Source: Lacihabitans sp. LS3-19 (lineage in GTDB: Bacteria; Bacteroidota; Bacteroidia; Cytophagales; Spirosomataceae). From it: DNA of 64,000 bases. How positions within the stretch are numbered: position 1 is the first letter of the stretch; each line of letters starts with the position of its first letter. The position numbers and the translations under genes were made by a program. Of the stretch, positions 49,982-59,390 are shown in pieces. Under the pieces are notes generated by a model that was given only the letters and a program-made list of their open reading frames with translations, had not been told where the DNA came from and searched no databases. The stretch is from positions 124,001 to 188,000 of the forward strand of contig NZ_RJUA01000001.1 in the NCBI RefSeq assembly GCF_024343575.1, in the 5' to 3' direction.

Positions 49982-51016
49982 TTAAAAATTTCGGCTTAAA
50001 ATATTGGGCTCAGTTTGGTTTATTGTATTAAAAAATGCTTCTGAAGATATGAATTCATCTGCTCTCAGTATTCCTTTTTGGTTTTCGAGAAAAGGTAAAA
50101 TTGCTGCCACACCTGCACCAGCAGTATATAAAGCATCTTGGACCTCTATCTGTTTGGTAAAAACGTCATCCAAAACTATGGTAATCAGCATTTTAGAAGT
50201 TTTGTTTTTGAAAATAATTCCCCTTATGAAATAAAAACATTTGGCATATATATTTATGAAAAAAGGGTTTTTAGGGGCGAAATTGAATAAATTAAGAAAT
50301 GGAAAAAGAAAATCGGAAACAGGTGAAAAATAGGAACCTATAAACTTTGCCTCAGGTAATTGCTTAGTAAAATATCTTGTATCGGGCAAGTCGGCTAAGA
50401 AGCCTTTCCAAGTAGTATTCTTGCTTGAATTGCCCTTATTATTTATTTTTTCAAAAGTTTTAATGGGACCTACAGGTTTGTCAAATTTCAAATTTCCATT
50501 TTCAACAAAAACAGAAGGCCTCGCCAAGCTTTCGGCCATTAATTGGCACATATCTTTGCCCGCTTTGCTAAAAATAGAATACTTGACATTGAAATTCACA
50601 GACTTGGCATTTGGTTTTTGCTCAAGTGCTTCTTTCAAGAGAAAATTGCTGATTCCAGGGAAAATTCCGACAGCATGCACGATTAGTCCAGAGGTATTTT
50701 TCTTAAAGTTTTTTTGAAAATCAATGAGAGCTACAACCAAATCCGGTCTTGCAGAAGTTTCTATAAATTTCTGATTGTTAGACAGTAAAGTATCGATAAA
50801 TTCAAAATAATTATTGAGGTCTTTTACTGGTGCGGCATTGATAATGATTTTAGATGAGTGGAGGTTTTGGTAGCTTTGCTTATTGTTCCAGTCAAATTGG
50901 ATTTGGTTTTCTTGGGGTTTTCTGCTGGTAGTAGTTATTATATGACCTGCTTTTTTACAAGCTTTTGTAATTTCAAGACCCAATTCGCCTTGGCCACCTA
51001 TTATTGTGATTTGCAT
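49982..51016 (-). CDS. saccharopine-dehydrogenase-like NAD(P)-binding protein
   Basis: 344 residues with a Rossmann start ITIIGGQGELGLEI and the layout of saccharopine reductase-like proteins (KIIINAAPVKDL, IETSARPDLV, HAVGIFPGISNFLL). The substrate is unknown. There is no signal peptide. It follows the Uma2-family gene by 34 bases on the same strand, so the two may be co-transcribed without an obvious functional link. Confidence 0.75.
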   Translation of the reverse strand: MQITIIGGQGELGLEITKACKKAGHIITTTSRKPQENQIQFDWNNKQSYQNLHSSKIIINAAPVKDLNNYFEFIDTLLSNNQKFIETSARPDLVVALIDFQKNFKKNTSGLIVHAVGIFPGISNFLLKEALEQKPNAKSVNFNVKYSIFSKAGKDMCQLMAESLARPSVFVENGNLKFDKPVGPIKTFEKINNKGNSSKNTTWKGFLADLPDTRYFTKQLPEAKFIGSYFSPVSDFLFPFLNLFNFAPKNPFFINIYAKCFYFIRGIIFKNKTSKMLITIVLDDVFTKQIEVQDALYTAGAGVAAILPFLENQKGILRADEFISSEAFFNTINQTEPNILSRNF

Positions 51017-51050
51017 TTGGTGTAGATTTATGTTTTTTTGCGATAAAACT

Positions 51051-51635
51051 TCAAGAAAAAAATATCTCTTTTAGCGGCATTTCTAAACCTTCAAATATAG
51101 TGCTTTTCAATATGTCTTCTTCGGTTACGGGAGCCAAACCTTGGTATTTGCCATTGACCAAAATATAAATCAAAACTACTTTGTCGTTGGGTTCTACCAA
51201 CCAATATTCTCTGACGCCGGCTTCTTCATAAATCTCAAATTTGTTTTTCATCTCTTTGGTAGTATTGCCTGGTGACAATATCTCGATAACCAAGTCGGGA
51301 GCACCTATGCAGCCGCGTTCGTCTATTTTATTCGGGTCGCAGATTACACACAAATCAGGCTGAACAACCGTGAATATCTCGTTTTCAGCTGCTGAGCCTT
51401 TTGGTAGCCTTACATCGAATGGAGCAGAAAAAGTTTGGCAGTCTTTGTTTTTGAAATAATTGTATAGTCGCCCAGACAACTCCCATGAAACTCTTTGATG
51501 GGTAGTATTGGGAGCGGGAGACATTTTAAAAACCAGACCCTTTAATAGCTCTATTCTTTCCGAAAACGACCATGTGAGGTAGTCTGCGAAAGAATATTTT
51601 TTAGAAAAATCAAGAAGATTGATGTCTGTAATCAT
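51051..51635 (-). CDS. Uma2 family (DUF820) endonuclease-like protein, second copy
   Basis: 194 residues with the same blocks as the 8163 gene: YSFADYLTWSFSERIELLKG, FDVRLP, VVQPDLCVICDP, GAPDLVIEILSPGNT-KEMKNKFEIYEEAGVREYWLVEP (in blocks). It has a conserved PD-(D/E)XK-like core. The two copies are diverged paralogs; such families multiply in genomes for unknown reasons. Confidence 0.87.
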   Translation of the reverse strand: MITDINLLDFSKKYSFADYLTWSFSERIELLKGLVFKMSPAPNTTHQRVSWELSGRLYNYFKNKDCQTFSAPFDVRLPKGSAAENEIFTVVQPDLCVICDPNKIDERGCIGAPDLVIEILSPGNTTKEMKNKFEIYEEAGVREYWLVEPNDKVVLIYILVNGKYQGLAPVTEEDILKSTIFEGLEMPLKEIFFS

Positions 51636-52156
51636 ACCTTTTTTATGCGAATATACTATTTTTTCAGGTTTCCTAAAAATGAGATTTGGGTTTTATTTTG
51701 ACAATAAAGATATTTGTCTAATACTTTTCATTAGTAATTTACTACGCCAAAACTTTAGCTAATGAGAATTTTTTGGCAAAAAAAACAAAAGAAACAAATT
51801 AATTAGAGGCATTTTTTATTAATTTGAAATCAAATAATCTACAAGAATAAAAGTTAATTGCCCCAAAGCAGAATTTTCAAAATTCAACTTAATAGGGTTT
51901 TCAAAATAAGTCAATTTGAAAGATTCTAGATTTGCCCGTATTTCTAAGATTCGATTCTTCCATTACGTATCAATTGTCTTTCTATAAAACCATATTTTGG
52001 GTTTTTTTCAGAAGAAAATTTATGGTTAAACGAATTCTATTCGTATAAATTAATGAAACATTGAAGTGTTAATAGGGCTTAAATTTTACTAAATACTTTA
52101 AAGATTTTAGATTATATTTAGGTCTTTATTCAACCCTTCTCACTTATTTCTGAAAT
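51636..52156. other. intergenic region, no feature recognised
   Basis: About 520 AT-rich bases between divergent genes. It must hold the promoters of the Uma2 gene and the sugar transporter gene, but I see no convincing TAnnTTTG box, repeat or RNA structure. Confidence 0.4.
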
Positions 52157-53470
52157 ATGCCTAAAGCCGTCGCAGTTAGCTCTTTGAGCAAAAATGAAAC
52201 TCGTGTGTCCATTGCCATTGTAGCAGTGATGTTTTTTATTTTTGGTTTTGTCTCTTGGATCAATGCCATATTGATTCCTTATTTCAAAATAGCTTGTGAG
52301 CTTAGCAATTTCCAAGCTTATTTGGTCACTTTTGCTTTTTACATTTCTTATTTTTTGATTTCGGTTCCTGCTTCATTTTTATTGCAAAAAGTGGGTTTCA
52401 AAAAAGGTATTATGTACGGTTTTTGGATCATGTCTATTGGAGCATTTATTTTTATTCCTGCCGCATACGGTCGAACCTACTACATTTTTTTGATTGGTTT
52501 ATTTACCTTAGGAGCAGGATTGGCGATACTTCAAACTGCCGCTAATCCCTATATCACTATTTTAGGGCCCAAAGAAAGAGCCGCCCAGCGAATCAGCATT
52601 ATGGGCATTTGTAATAAAGCAGCTGGTATACTTGCCCCCTTGATATTTGCCGCGGTAGTACTTCGTGCCACGGATAGTGATTTATTTCGAAACCTTGCCA
52701 ATATGAATGAGGCCGACAAAGCTGTAGCTTTAGACGAACTCATTCAAAGGGTTGTTACGCCTTATTTGATCGTTGGAATTGTACTTTTTTTGCTTGGTTT
52801 GGGGATTCGTTTTTCGCCCTTACCCGAAGTTGATACAGATGGTGACAGTGAAGAATCGACCGAAAACAAAACCTCTAAAACTAGCATTTTTCAATTTCCG
52901 CATTTGATACTTGGGGCTTTAGCAATTTTCATGCACGTGGGTACGCAAGTGATTGCAATTGATACCATTATAGGTTATGCGGGCTCTATGAATATTCAAT
53001 TACTTGAGGCCAAGGTGTTTCCTTCTTTTACGCTTGCAGCTACAATTTGTGGCTATGTACTTGGTATTATTTTGATGCCAAAAGTGATTTCTCAAGTAAA
53101 TGCTTTGCGGTTTTGTACTATTTTGGGCTTGTTGCTGACATTGCTTGTCATCTATGCTAAAGGAGAGGTAAACTTTATGGGCTTGAAAGCCGATATTTCT
53201 ATTTGGTTTTTGGTATTGATGGGTTTGGCCAATTCATTGATTTGGGCCGGAATATGGCCTTTAGCACTTGATGGCTTAGGTAAATTCACAAAACTAGGGG
53301 CGTCTATCTTAATCATGATGTTATGTGGAAATGCCATAATGCCACTAGTTTATGGGTATTTTGCTGATATATTTGATGTGCGAACTGCTTATTGGGTGCT
53401 GTTCCCGAGTTACGCTTATCTTGTCTTTTATGCTATAAAAGGCCATCAATTCAGATCTTGGAAATTTTAG
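52157..53470 (+). CDS. sugar MFS transporter (FucP/GlcP/NagP-like)
   Basis: 437 residues with 12 membrane spans. The family signatures are MFFIFGFVSWINAILIPYFK (in part), LQTAANPYI-LGPKERAAQRI and ANSLIWAGIWPLALDGLGKF. These transporters bring in fucose, glucose/galactose or N-acetylglucosamine with protons. NagA and NagB encoded 1-2 kb away on the opposite strand make GlcNAc the likeliest substrate. Confidence 0.88.
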   Translation: MPKAVAVSSLSKNETRVSIAIVAVMFFIFGFVSWINAILIPYFKIACELSNFQAYLVTFAFYISYFLISVPASFLLQKVGFKKGIMYGFWIMSIGAFIFIPAAYGRTYYIFLIGLFTLGAGLAILQTAANPYITILGPKERAAQRISIMGICNKAAGILAPLIFAAVVLRATDSDLFRNLANMNEADKAVALDELIQRVVTPYLIVGIVLFLLGLGIRFSPLPEVDTDGDSEESTENKTSKTSIFQFPHLILGALAIFMHVGTQVIAIDTIIGYAGSMNIQLLEAKVFPSFTLAATICGYVLGIILMPKVISQVNALRFCTILGLLLTLLVIYAKGEVNFMGLKADISIWFLVLMGLANSLIWAGIWPLALDGLGKFTKLGASILIMMLCGNAIMPLVYGYFADIFDVRTAYWVLFPSYAYLVFYAIKGHQFRSWKF

Positions 53471-53482
53471 AAATATTATAAA

Positions 53483-54475
53483 ATGAAAAAACTTAGTAGA
53501 CGTGACTTTTTTGCTCCAATGGTAACCGCAAGTATTGGCTTATCTTTTGTAAAAAAAGCGGTAGCTACTCCTAATAAACTAATTGGAAAGCGGGTGGGGA
53601 TTATTGGTTTGGACACCTCTCATTCTGTTGCTTTTACCAAGTCCTTGCTAAGAGGCGATGCGGCTTTTAAGGGTTACAAGGTAGTTGCTGCTTATCCGAA
53701 AGGGAGTTTAGACATCGTTTCAAGTACAGAAAGAATACCTGGGTACGTTGAGGAAGTCAAGAAAATGGGCGTGGAGATTGTAAACTCTATCGGGCAATTA
53801 CTGGAAAAAGTGGATGTTGTTTTGTTAGAAACCAATGACGGACGAAGACATTTGGAGCAAGCAATAGAGGTTTTCAAAAGTGGCAAAAGGACATTTATTG
53901 ATAAGCCCATTGCCGCTTCATTAAACGACGCCAAAGCTATTTTTAAAGCGGCAGAAAAATATAAAGTACCTACGTTTTCTGCTTCCTCCTTACGCTTTGC
54001 GACAGGAATGATGGAAATCAAAAATGGCTCAATAGGCAAAGTGGGCGGAGCGGATACTTTTAGTCCGATGAAGTTCGAGAAAACGCATCCCGATTTGTTT
54101 TGGTACGGAATTCATGGTGTAGAAATGCTATTTACCGTAATGGGCACAGGCTGTGAAAGTGTGCAAAGGACCATCGGCGAAGACCAAGAAGTATTTACAG
54201 CCAAATGGAAAGATGGCCGTATAGGCACATTCAGAGGAATAAAAAATGGTAAACAAGACTATGGTGGTACTGCTTTTGGTGAGAAAGGCATAAGTCCGCT
54301 TGGGCCATACAATGGTTATGATCCACTTTTAGTAGAAATCATCAATTTCTTTGAATCAGGAATTTCTCCAGTAGATGAAAATGAAACATTGGAAATTTGT
54401 GCATTTATGGAAGCTGCCGACTTAAGTAAGAAAAGGGGAGGGAAGTCAGTTAGCCTTAATGAGGTAGGACTATAA
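53483..54475 (+). CDS. Gfo/Idh/MocA family oxidoreductase with Tat-like leader
   Basis: 330 residues. The leader SRRDFFAPMVTASIGLSF contains the Tat motif, so it is probably folded with cofactor before export. A Rossmann domain follows, with RVGIIGLDTSHSVAFTKSL and DVVLLETNDGRRHLEQA, then FIDKPIAAS (the EKP-type catalytic-Lys motif). It is probably a sugar oxidoreductase in the periplasm. It follows the transporter by 12 bases, and its end overlaps the convergent nagA by six bases. Confidence 0.85.
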   Translation: MKKLSRRDFFAPMVTASIGLSFVKKAVATPNKLIGKRVGIIGLDTSHSVAFTKSLLRGDAAFKGYKVVAAYPKGSLDIVSSTERIPGYVEEVKKMGVEIVNSIGQLLEKVDVVLLETNDGRRHLEQAIEVFKSGKRTFIDKPIAASLNDAKAIFKAAEKYKVPTFSASSLRFATGMMEIKNGSIGKVGGADTFSPMKFEKTHPDLFWYGIHGVEMLFTVMGTGCESVQRTIGEDQEVFTAKWKDGRIGTFRGIKNGKQDYGGTAFGEKGISPLGPYNGYDPLLVEIINFFESGISPVDENETLEICAFMEAADLSKKRGGKSVSLNEVGL

Positions 54476-55654
54476 TTGATAAATTATTCTTCCTTCTACC
54501 ATGGTCATTTTGATGTTAATTTTGTCATCAAAAATGAGGATATCAGCATCTTTTCCTATTTCTAAAGAGCCTTTTCTGTCCTGAACTTTCATGATCCATG
54601 CGGGTGTAAGACTAGCCATAATGATAGTGTCAAGCATTGGTACTTCGGCCATGTATAGCATAGTTCTTATGAGTCGGTCAAAGGTTGCTACACTTCCCGC
54701 AAAAGAACTTCGGTCAGGCATTTTGGCTACACCATCTTCCACAATTACCTCAACGCCGTTTTTGTAGCCGCCTAAAAGTGATTTACCTTCAGGCAAGGAG
54801 GCCGCTCTAATGGCATCTGTTATGAGGGCTGTTTTATTTGGACCTTTTATTTTGTAAATCAACTTTAAAAGCGGTGCAGGTAAATGTGCACCGTCAGCGA
54901 TGATTTCAACATCCATATCGTCAATAAGATAGCCAGCTTCTACAACACCAGCGTATCGGTAAGCATTGCGACGCGTAACTCCGAGCATGGCGGAATAAAA
55001 GTGCGTTGCCAAGGTATAACCATTGCGAAAAGCCTCTTCTGCTTCTTCGTATATCGCATCGGTATGTGCTATGGCAGGAAGGATGTTGTTTTCAACCAAA
55101 TATTTGCCGAATTCTATGGCTCCGGGCAACTCAGGTGCAGCACTCCATCGCTTTATGGTTTTATAATTTTTAATAAGGTTTGTGTATTCTGATTCGTCTG
55201 GATTACGGATAAATCGAGGATCTTGGGCACCTTTTTGGTTCATTGCAAAATATGGTCCTTCGAGGTGCATTCCTAACATTGACGCACCCTTGGTATTTTT
55301 CTTATTCGCACTTTCGAAAGAGTCCAATGTGGCAAGTAAGTCTTCTGGCTCAGCAGTCAAAGTAGTAGGAAACATGGCTGTTGTGCCATATTTAGCGTGC
55401 GTTTCGGCAATGGTCAAAAATGCCTCTGGCGTGCCATCCATAAAATCACTTCCGCCCCCTCCGTGGATATGGATATCTATAAAACCAGGTGAAATGTATT
55501 GCCCCTTGGCATCAATTGCTTGAGCTTCGGGAAAGTCTGGGTTACCTTGTTCGATTCCTATGATTTTGCCTTCAGAAACAAGCACAGATGCGTTTTCTAA
55601 AATTGCATTTGGAGTAATTACTTTGCCATTGAATATTTTTATTTTTGAAGACAT
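54470..55654 (-). CDS. nagA: N-acetylglucosamine-6-phosphate deacetylase
   Basis: 394 residues of the amidohydrolase superfamily. It has PGFIDIHIHGGGGSDFMDG, GMHLEGPYF (metal ligand Glu), IAHTDA, ATHFYSAMLG, ADGAHLPAPLLKL and the catalytic Asp in LITDAI. The protein removes acetyl from GlcNAc-6-P in the cytoplasm. nagB follows upstream in the same operon with a two-base gap. Confidence 0.97.
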   Translation of the reverse strand: MSSKIKIFNGKVITPNAILENASVLVSEGKIIGIEQGNPDFPEAQAIDAKGQYISPGFIDIHIHGGGGSDFMDGTPEAFLTIAETHAKYGTTAMFPTTLTAEPEDLLATLDSFESANKKNTKGASMLGMHLEGPYFAMNQKGAQDPRFIRNPDESEYTNLIKNYKTIKRWSAAPELPGAIEFGKYLVENNILPAIAHTDAIYEEAEEAFRNGYTLATHFYSAMLGVTRRNAYRYAGVVEAGYLIDDMDVEIIADGAHLPAPLLKLIYKIKGPNKTALITDAIRAASLPEGKSLLGGYKNGVEVIVEDGVAKMPDRSSFAGSVATFDRLIRTMLYMAEVPMLDTIIMASLTPAWIMKVQDRKGSLEIGKDADILIFDDKINIKMTMVEGRIIYQL

Positions 55655-55656
55655 TT

Positions 55657-56424
55657 TTAGACTGTTTTTGCTTTTTCTAAAACACTTTTAGGCAAAAGAC
55701 TGGCCGCATTTTGGTCTAAAAAGTACGCACAACTTGGGTGTGTTTGCAAAATACTGGCTGGATGAAGATTTGTAACTTGTCCATTAAGGCAATTTTTAAC
55801 GGCCTCGGCTTTTCTGGTGTCTGGTACAGAACAAATAATATGTTTTGTTTTCATTATTTGCTTTATAGACATGCTGATGGCTTGCTTAGGCACGGATTCT
55901 AAATTTTCAAACCAGCCTTCGCCAAACTGCTGTTGACGACAAGCCTCATCAAGATTCACAACGAGGTAGGGTTTTTCTGTTTCAAAGTCAGCCGGAGGGT
56001 CGTTGAAGGCCAAATGTCCATTTTCCCCAAAACCTACAAATGCTAAATCTATTGGATGCTTTTCGATAATTTCTCCAAGTCTAAAGCATTCTTTTTCACC
56101 GTCTTCTTCGCCATTTATTAAAACAACTTGTTTAAAGTTCGGACTAAGAATATTTACGAACCTATCCAAAAGGTATTTTCTGAAGCTAGCAGGGTGCGAT
56201 ATCGGAAGGCCCAAATACTCATCTAAGTGAAACATGGTGACTTTATCCCATGCAATGTCTTTTTCAGAAAGTACTTGTTTGAGTACCTCGAATTGGCTGG
56301 CTCCAGTAGCGAGTATGATATTGGCAGAGCCTTGGTTTCGAATGGTATTTCTAAGTATTTCAGCCGCTTTTTTCCCAGCAGCTATACCCATTTCTTCGTC
56401 AGTTTTGAATATCGATAGTGTCAT
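55657..56424 (-). CDS. nagB: glucosamine-6-phosphate deaminase
   Basis: 255 residues, the usual NagB length. ILATGASQFEVLKQVL, TMFHLDEYLGLP (catalytic Asp/His region), GFGENGHLAFNDPPADF and the C-terminal VPDTRKAEAV are all present. It converts glucosamine-6-P into fructose-6-P and ammonia. It lies in an operon with nagA downstream and the NagX-like gene upstream (9-base gap). Confidence 0.96.
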   Translation of the reverse strand: MTLSIFKTDEEMGIAAGKKAAEILRNTIRNQGSANIILATGASQFEVLKQVLSEKDIAWDKVTMFHLDEYLGLPISHPASFRKYLLDRFVNILSPNFKQVVLINGEEDGEKECFRLGEIIEKHPIDLAFVGFGENGHLAFNDPPADFETEKPYLVVNLDEACRQQQFGEGWFENLESVPKQAISMSIKQIMKTKHIICSVPDTRKAEAVKNCLNGQVTNLHPASILQTHPSCAYFLDQNAASLLPKSVLEKAKTV

Positions 56425-56433
56425 TATTTATGT

Positions 56434-57549
56434 TTAAACTCTTAGAAATACTTTTTTGTCGTAAAGGAATTTTAAAAATAGCCATTTTATAAATATTAAA
56501 AAAAAGGCAATGACCAATATGGAATAAGGCTCTCCAACGATTTGCCCAAGCCATTTAAAAAATGCTTCGGTCGTATAGTCCCAATCAATGAATTTTCCTG
56601 AAATATAAATAAGGATAGAGTTCATACCTATCACTTGAAAAAAGAAAGTCCACTGATTGTACTTTAACACATCAATAATATAATAGAACAGAGCAAAAAG
56701 CAACAAACTTAAACCGACTGTTTGCATGACAAAAGAACTAGACCATAGGTTTTTATTGATTGGAAAATCAAGATTCCAGATTTGTGCAACTATCACAGCA
56801 ACTAATCCAGCCAAGCCCATATAAAGGGCTTTTTTAGGTGGAGTGATCTTTTCTTTTTGTAAATAAATTCCAGTAATAATTCCTGCCAAAGCATTGCCAA
56901 TTGCGGGTATATTGTTGAAAAGCCCAACCGTATCGTGTATTCCTCTTGAGAGTTTGCCGGGTAAAACCATTCGGTCAAAATAAGAAGCAAAATTACCTTC
57001 CATGCTTAAATCACCCATGGGAAAACCAGGAGCAGAAGTAAACTTGAGAATAAGCCAATAGGCGACTAGTAAGCCCGCAAACCAATAAATGAGAAGTTTC
57101 TCCTTTCCAAACAGGTAAATGATATTGGCAAAAACATAAGTTAGGCCAATTCTACCTAAAACGCTCATGAATCTGATGTCAGCTATTGGTTTTATTTCTA
57201 GTCCATTGTTGTAAACAATACCCAGCAAAAAGAGAATTAAGCCCCTTTTCAATACTTTAAGCAATATTTTATTTTTACTTGTCCCAGCATTCAATGCCTT
57301 TCCAATTGAAAATGGCGTAGAAACGCCAGCTAAAAAGATGAAAAGTGGGAAAATCAAATCATAAAAAGTAAAACCATTCCAATAGGGATGCTCCAATTGT
57401 CCTGAAAATGAGGTCCAAAATGAATTCGGGTAAATTTTGGAAAGTGCATGCACCAATCCTTCGCCACCAATAATCCAAAACATATCAAAACCTCTTAGGG
57501 TATCGAGCGAAAGCAGGCGACTTTGTATAAATGATGAATTTTTATCCAT
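56434..57549 (-). CDS. NagX-like DUF5009 / HGSNAT-type membrane protein
   Basis: 371 residues with about 10 membrane spans. The N-terminal LSLDTLRGFDMFWIIGGEGL and the FYDLIFPLFIFLAGVSTPFS block are those of the DUF5009 family, related to eukaryotic heparan-alpha-glucosaminide N-acetyltransferase. In Shewanella the homolog NagX sits in GlcNAc operons and is proposed to act in amino-sugar handling across the membrane. Its position next to nagB and nagA supports that. Confidence 0.88.
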   Translation of the reverse strand: MDKNSSFIQSRLLSLDTLRGFDMFWIIGGEGLVHALSKIYPNSFWTSFSGQLEHPYWNGFTFYDLIFPLFIFLAGVSTPFSIGKALNAGTSKNKILLKVLKRGLILFLLGIVYNNGLEIKPIADIRFMSVLGRIGLTYVFANIIYLFGKEKLLIYWFAGLLVAYWLILKFTSAPGFPMGDLSMEGNFASYFDRMVLPGKLSRGIHDTVGLFNNIPAIGNALAGIITGIYLQKEKITPPKKALYMGLAGLVAVIVAQIWNLDFPINKNLWSSSFVMQTVGLSLLLFALFYYIIDVLKYNQWTFFFQVIGMNSILIYISGKFIDWDYTTEAFFKWLGQIVGEPYSILVIAFFLIFIKWLFLKFLYDKKVFLRV

Positions 57550-57553
57550 GATA

Positions 57554-58897
57554 TTAAACTTTTGGCTCCCAGCCAGGTTCGTAGCTTCTTGACCAAAACT
57601 TCATTGCATCCTCATCATTTAGGATATGCCCATTATTTGAGTTAATATTTAGCGTTCGACCCGTTCGTTGAGCAATGTTACCCAGTTGCATAAGAAGCGT
57701 GCTTTTGTAACCACCATCGATGTCTGAAATTACGGGAGTTCCTTTTCTTATTCCATCAAAGAAATTCTGGATATGCAATGCGTCCAATTGCTGTGAAGGG
57801 TCTTGAAGGTTTCTTGGGTCAATTTCGAAGTCATTTTTCACTTCTTTGATCAAGTTGTTTTTTAGGTCAAAAATTTTGTAAGAATTTCCACTTTCTATCA
57901 ACATTGAGCCATTTTCGGCATAAAAAATGACACCAACGCTATTGCTTTCATCGAGTTTGCCATTGCAAGAGCGACCTTCCCAAGTAATTAAACTTTTATT
58001 GGCAAATTCTATGGAAATCATCTGTGTATCAGGGGTTTCCCAGTCATCTTGGTAACGATACCGTCCTCCAGAAGAATTTACTTTTGTTGGAAAATCAACA
58101 CTCAATCCCCAACGTGCAAGGTCAACCATGTGCGTACCGTTGTTTAAAGCTTCACCTGTGCCCCAGTGCCAAAACCAATGCCAGTTGTAGTGAATCACAT
58201 TGTCTTGATAGGGCATTCGAGGGGCAGGGCCTTGCCATAAATCGAAATTGAGCCATGAGGGTACAGTCACTTTATTGCCTTTACCAATCGATGCCCTGTT
58301 ATTGGTATACCAAGTTTTAGCATAATAAGGTCGACCGATTATACCAGCATGAAGTTCTTTTATGGCTTGGGCTACATTGGGCCAAGATCGTCGCTGGTTG
58401 CCCATCTGCATTACTTTTTTGTATTTTGCGGCAGATTGAACCAGCATTTCACCTTCTTTGGGATTATGGCTGCAAGGTTTTTCTAAATAGACATGCTTGC
58501 CTGCTGCACTAGCCAGTAAGCCTGCCGGTGCATGCCAATGGTCTGGTGCAGTTACTATAAGTACGTCCAAATCTCTATCTTCCAAGGCTTTACGAAAGTC
58601 TGGAGTGTCTTTTGGAATTTGATTTTGTATCTTTGAAACCGCATCAATACAAATTTTAGATGCTCTTGAATCAACGTCACAAATATGTAAGACTTCACAG
58701 TTGGTTTGAGAAGCAAAGTTTTTGGCTACAGCTAATCCACGGCTATTGACGCCCATACTTGCAACTGTTATTTTTTCGTTGGCTCCTTTTATTTTGTTAT
58801 AGCTCTTGGCCGAAAAACCGGGCAAAATACCTCCCATGCTAAGGGCAAAAGCACCTGCGGAGGTTTTCTTTAGGAATGATCTTCGTGATTTATTCAT
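57554..58897 (-). CDS. Gfo/Idh/MocA family oxidoreductase with Tat leader
   Basis: 447 residues. The Tat leader is SRRSFLKKTSAGAFALSMGG. The Rossmann domain has VASMGVNSRGLAVAKNF and VLIVTAPDHWHAPAGLLAS. The EKP motif is YLEKPCSHNP, and GEALNNGTHMVDLARWGL carries the His/Asp pair of the GH109-like branch. It is probably a periplasmic dehydrogenase or an NAD-dependent glycosidase. It is the first gene of the nag-strand operon (4 bases before the NagX-like gene). Confidence 0.9.
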   Translation of the reverse strand: MNKSRRSFLKKTSAGAFALSMGGILPGFSAKSYNKIKGANEKITVASMGVNSRGLAVAKNFASQTNCEVLHICDVDSRASKICIDAVSKIQNQIPKDTPDFRKALEDRDLDVLIVTAPDHWHAPAGLLASAAGKHVYLEKPCSHNPKEGEMLVQSAAKYKKVMQMGNQRRSWPNVAQAIKELHAGIIGRPYYAKTWYTNNRASIGKGNKVTVPSWLNFDLWQGPAPRMPYQDNVIHYNWHWFWHWGTGEALNNGTHMVDLARWGLSVDFPTKVNSSGGRYRYQDDWETPDTQMISIEFANKSLITWEGRSCNGKLDESNSVGVIFYAENGSMLIESGNSYKIFDLKNNLIKEVKNDFEIDPRNLQDPSQQLDALHIQNFFDGIRKGTPVISDIDGGYKSTLLMQLGNIAQRTGRTLNINSNNGHILNDEDAMKFWSRSYEPGWEPKV

Positions 58898-59390
58898 TTG
58901 AAGAAAATTAGGGTTTTTATATTGAGGTATAAGTTATAGCTAAAAAAAGACTTTTCAAATGAATTGATAATCAATACTATTAAAGTCCTTTAATTGCTGA
59001 ATGGTTTTAACTTATAATTTATTTCAACACCAGATGGATAAGTCTTTCCAAAAACACTTTGAACTTTCGGTTTACTATAAATAGTATTGAACTATACTAC
59101 TAAGAAACCCCTTTCTTTTTCATAATTTAATAAGGGGAAATCTGGTTTCTTTCGATTGCTAAATGTTTGTTAAAGAATAAATACCAATGTTAAATTGGTG
59201 TAGTTAAAATTTATCCTTTGTAACAAAATTAGTAAAAACATGTATATCAGATTCAATAATTTATTGCATTTTCTCCGCAAATAGTTTTATTATTCTTTTA
59301 CCATTTTTTCAAAAATTTTCTTAGGATTTAGGTTTCGAGAATATTCATTAACTTTGTCCACGAATTTTACAAAAAATAACAAAATTTTAT
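58898..59390. other. divergent intergenic region upstream of lpdA
   Basis: About 490 AT-rich bases between the nag operon and lpdA. Apart from a -7-like box close to lpdA I see no gene or strong structure; ACCAATGTTAAATTGGT near 59183 is a small inverted repeat. Confidence 0.4.
59349..59356 (+). promoter_or_regulatory. candidate -7 box TAACTTTG for lpdA
   Basis: Perfect match to the Bacteroidota -7 consensus TAnnTTTG, 34 bases before the lpdA ATG. A convincing -33 TTG is not seen, so confidence is moderate. Confidence 0.5.
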
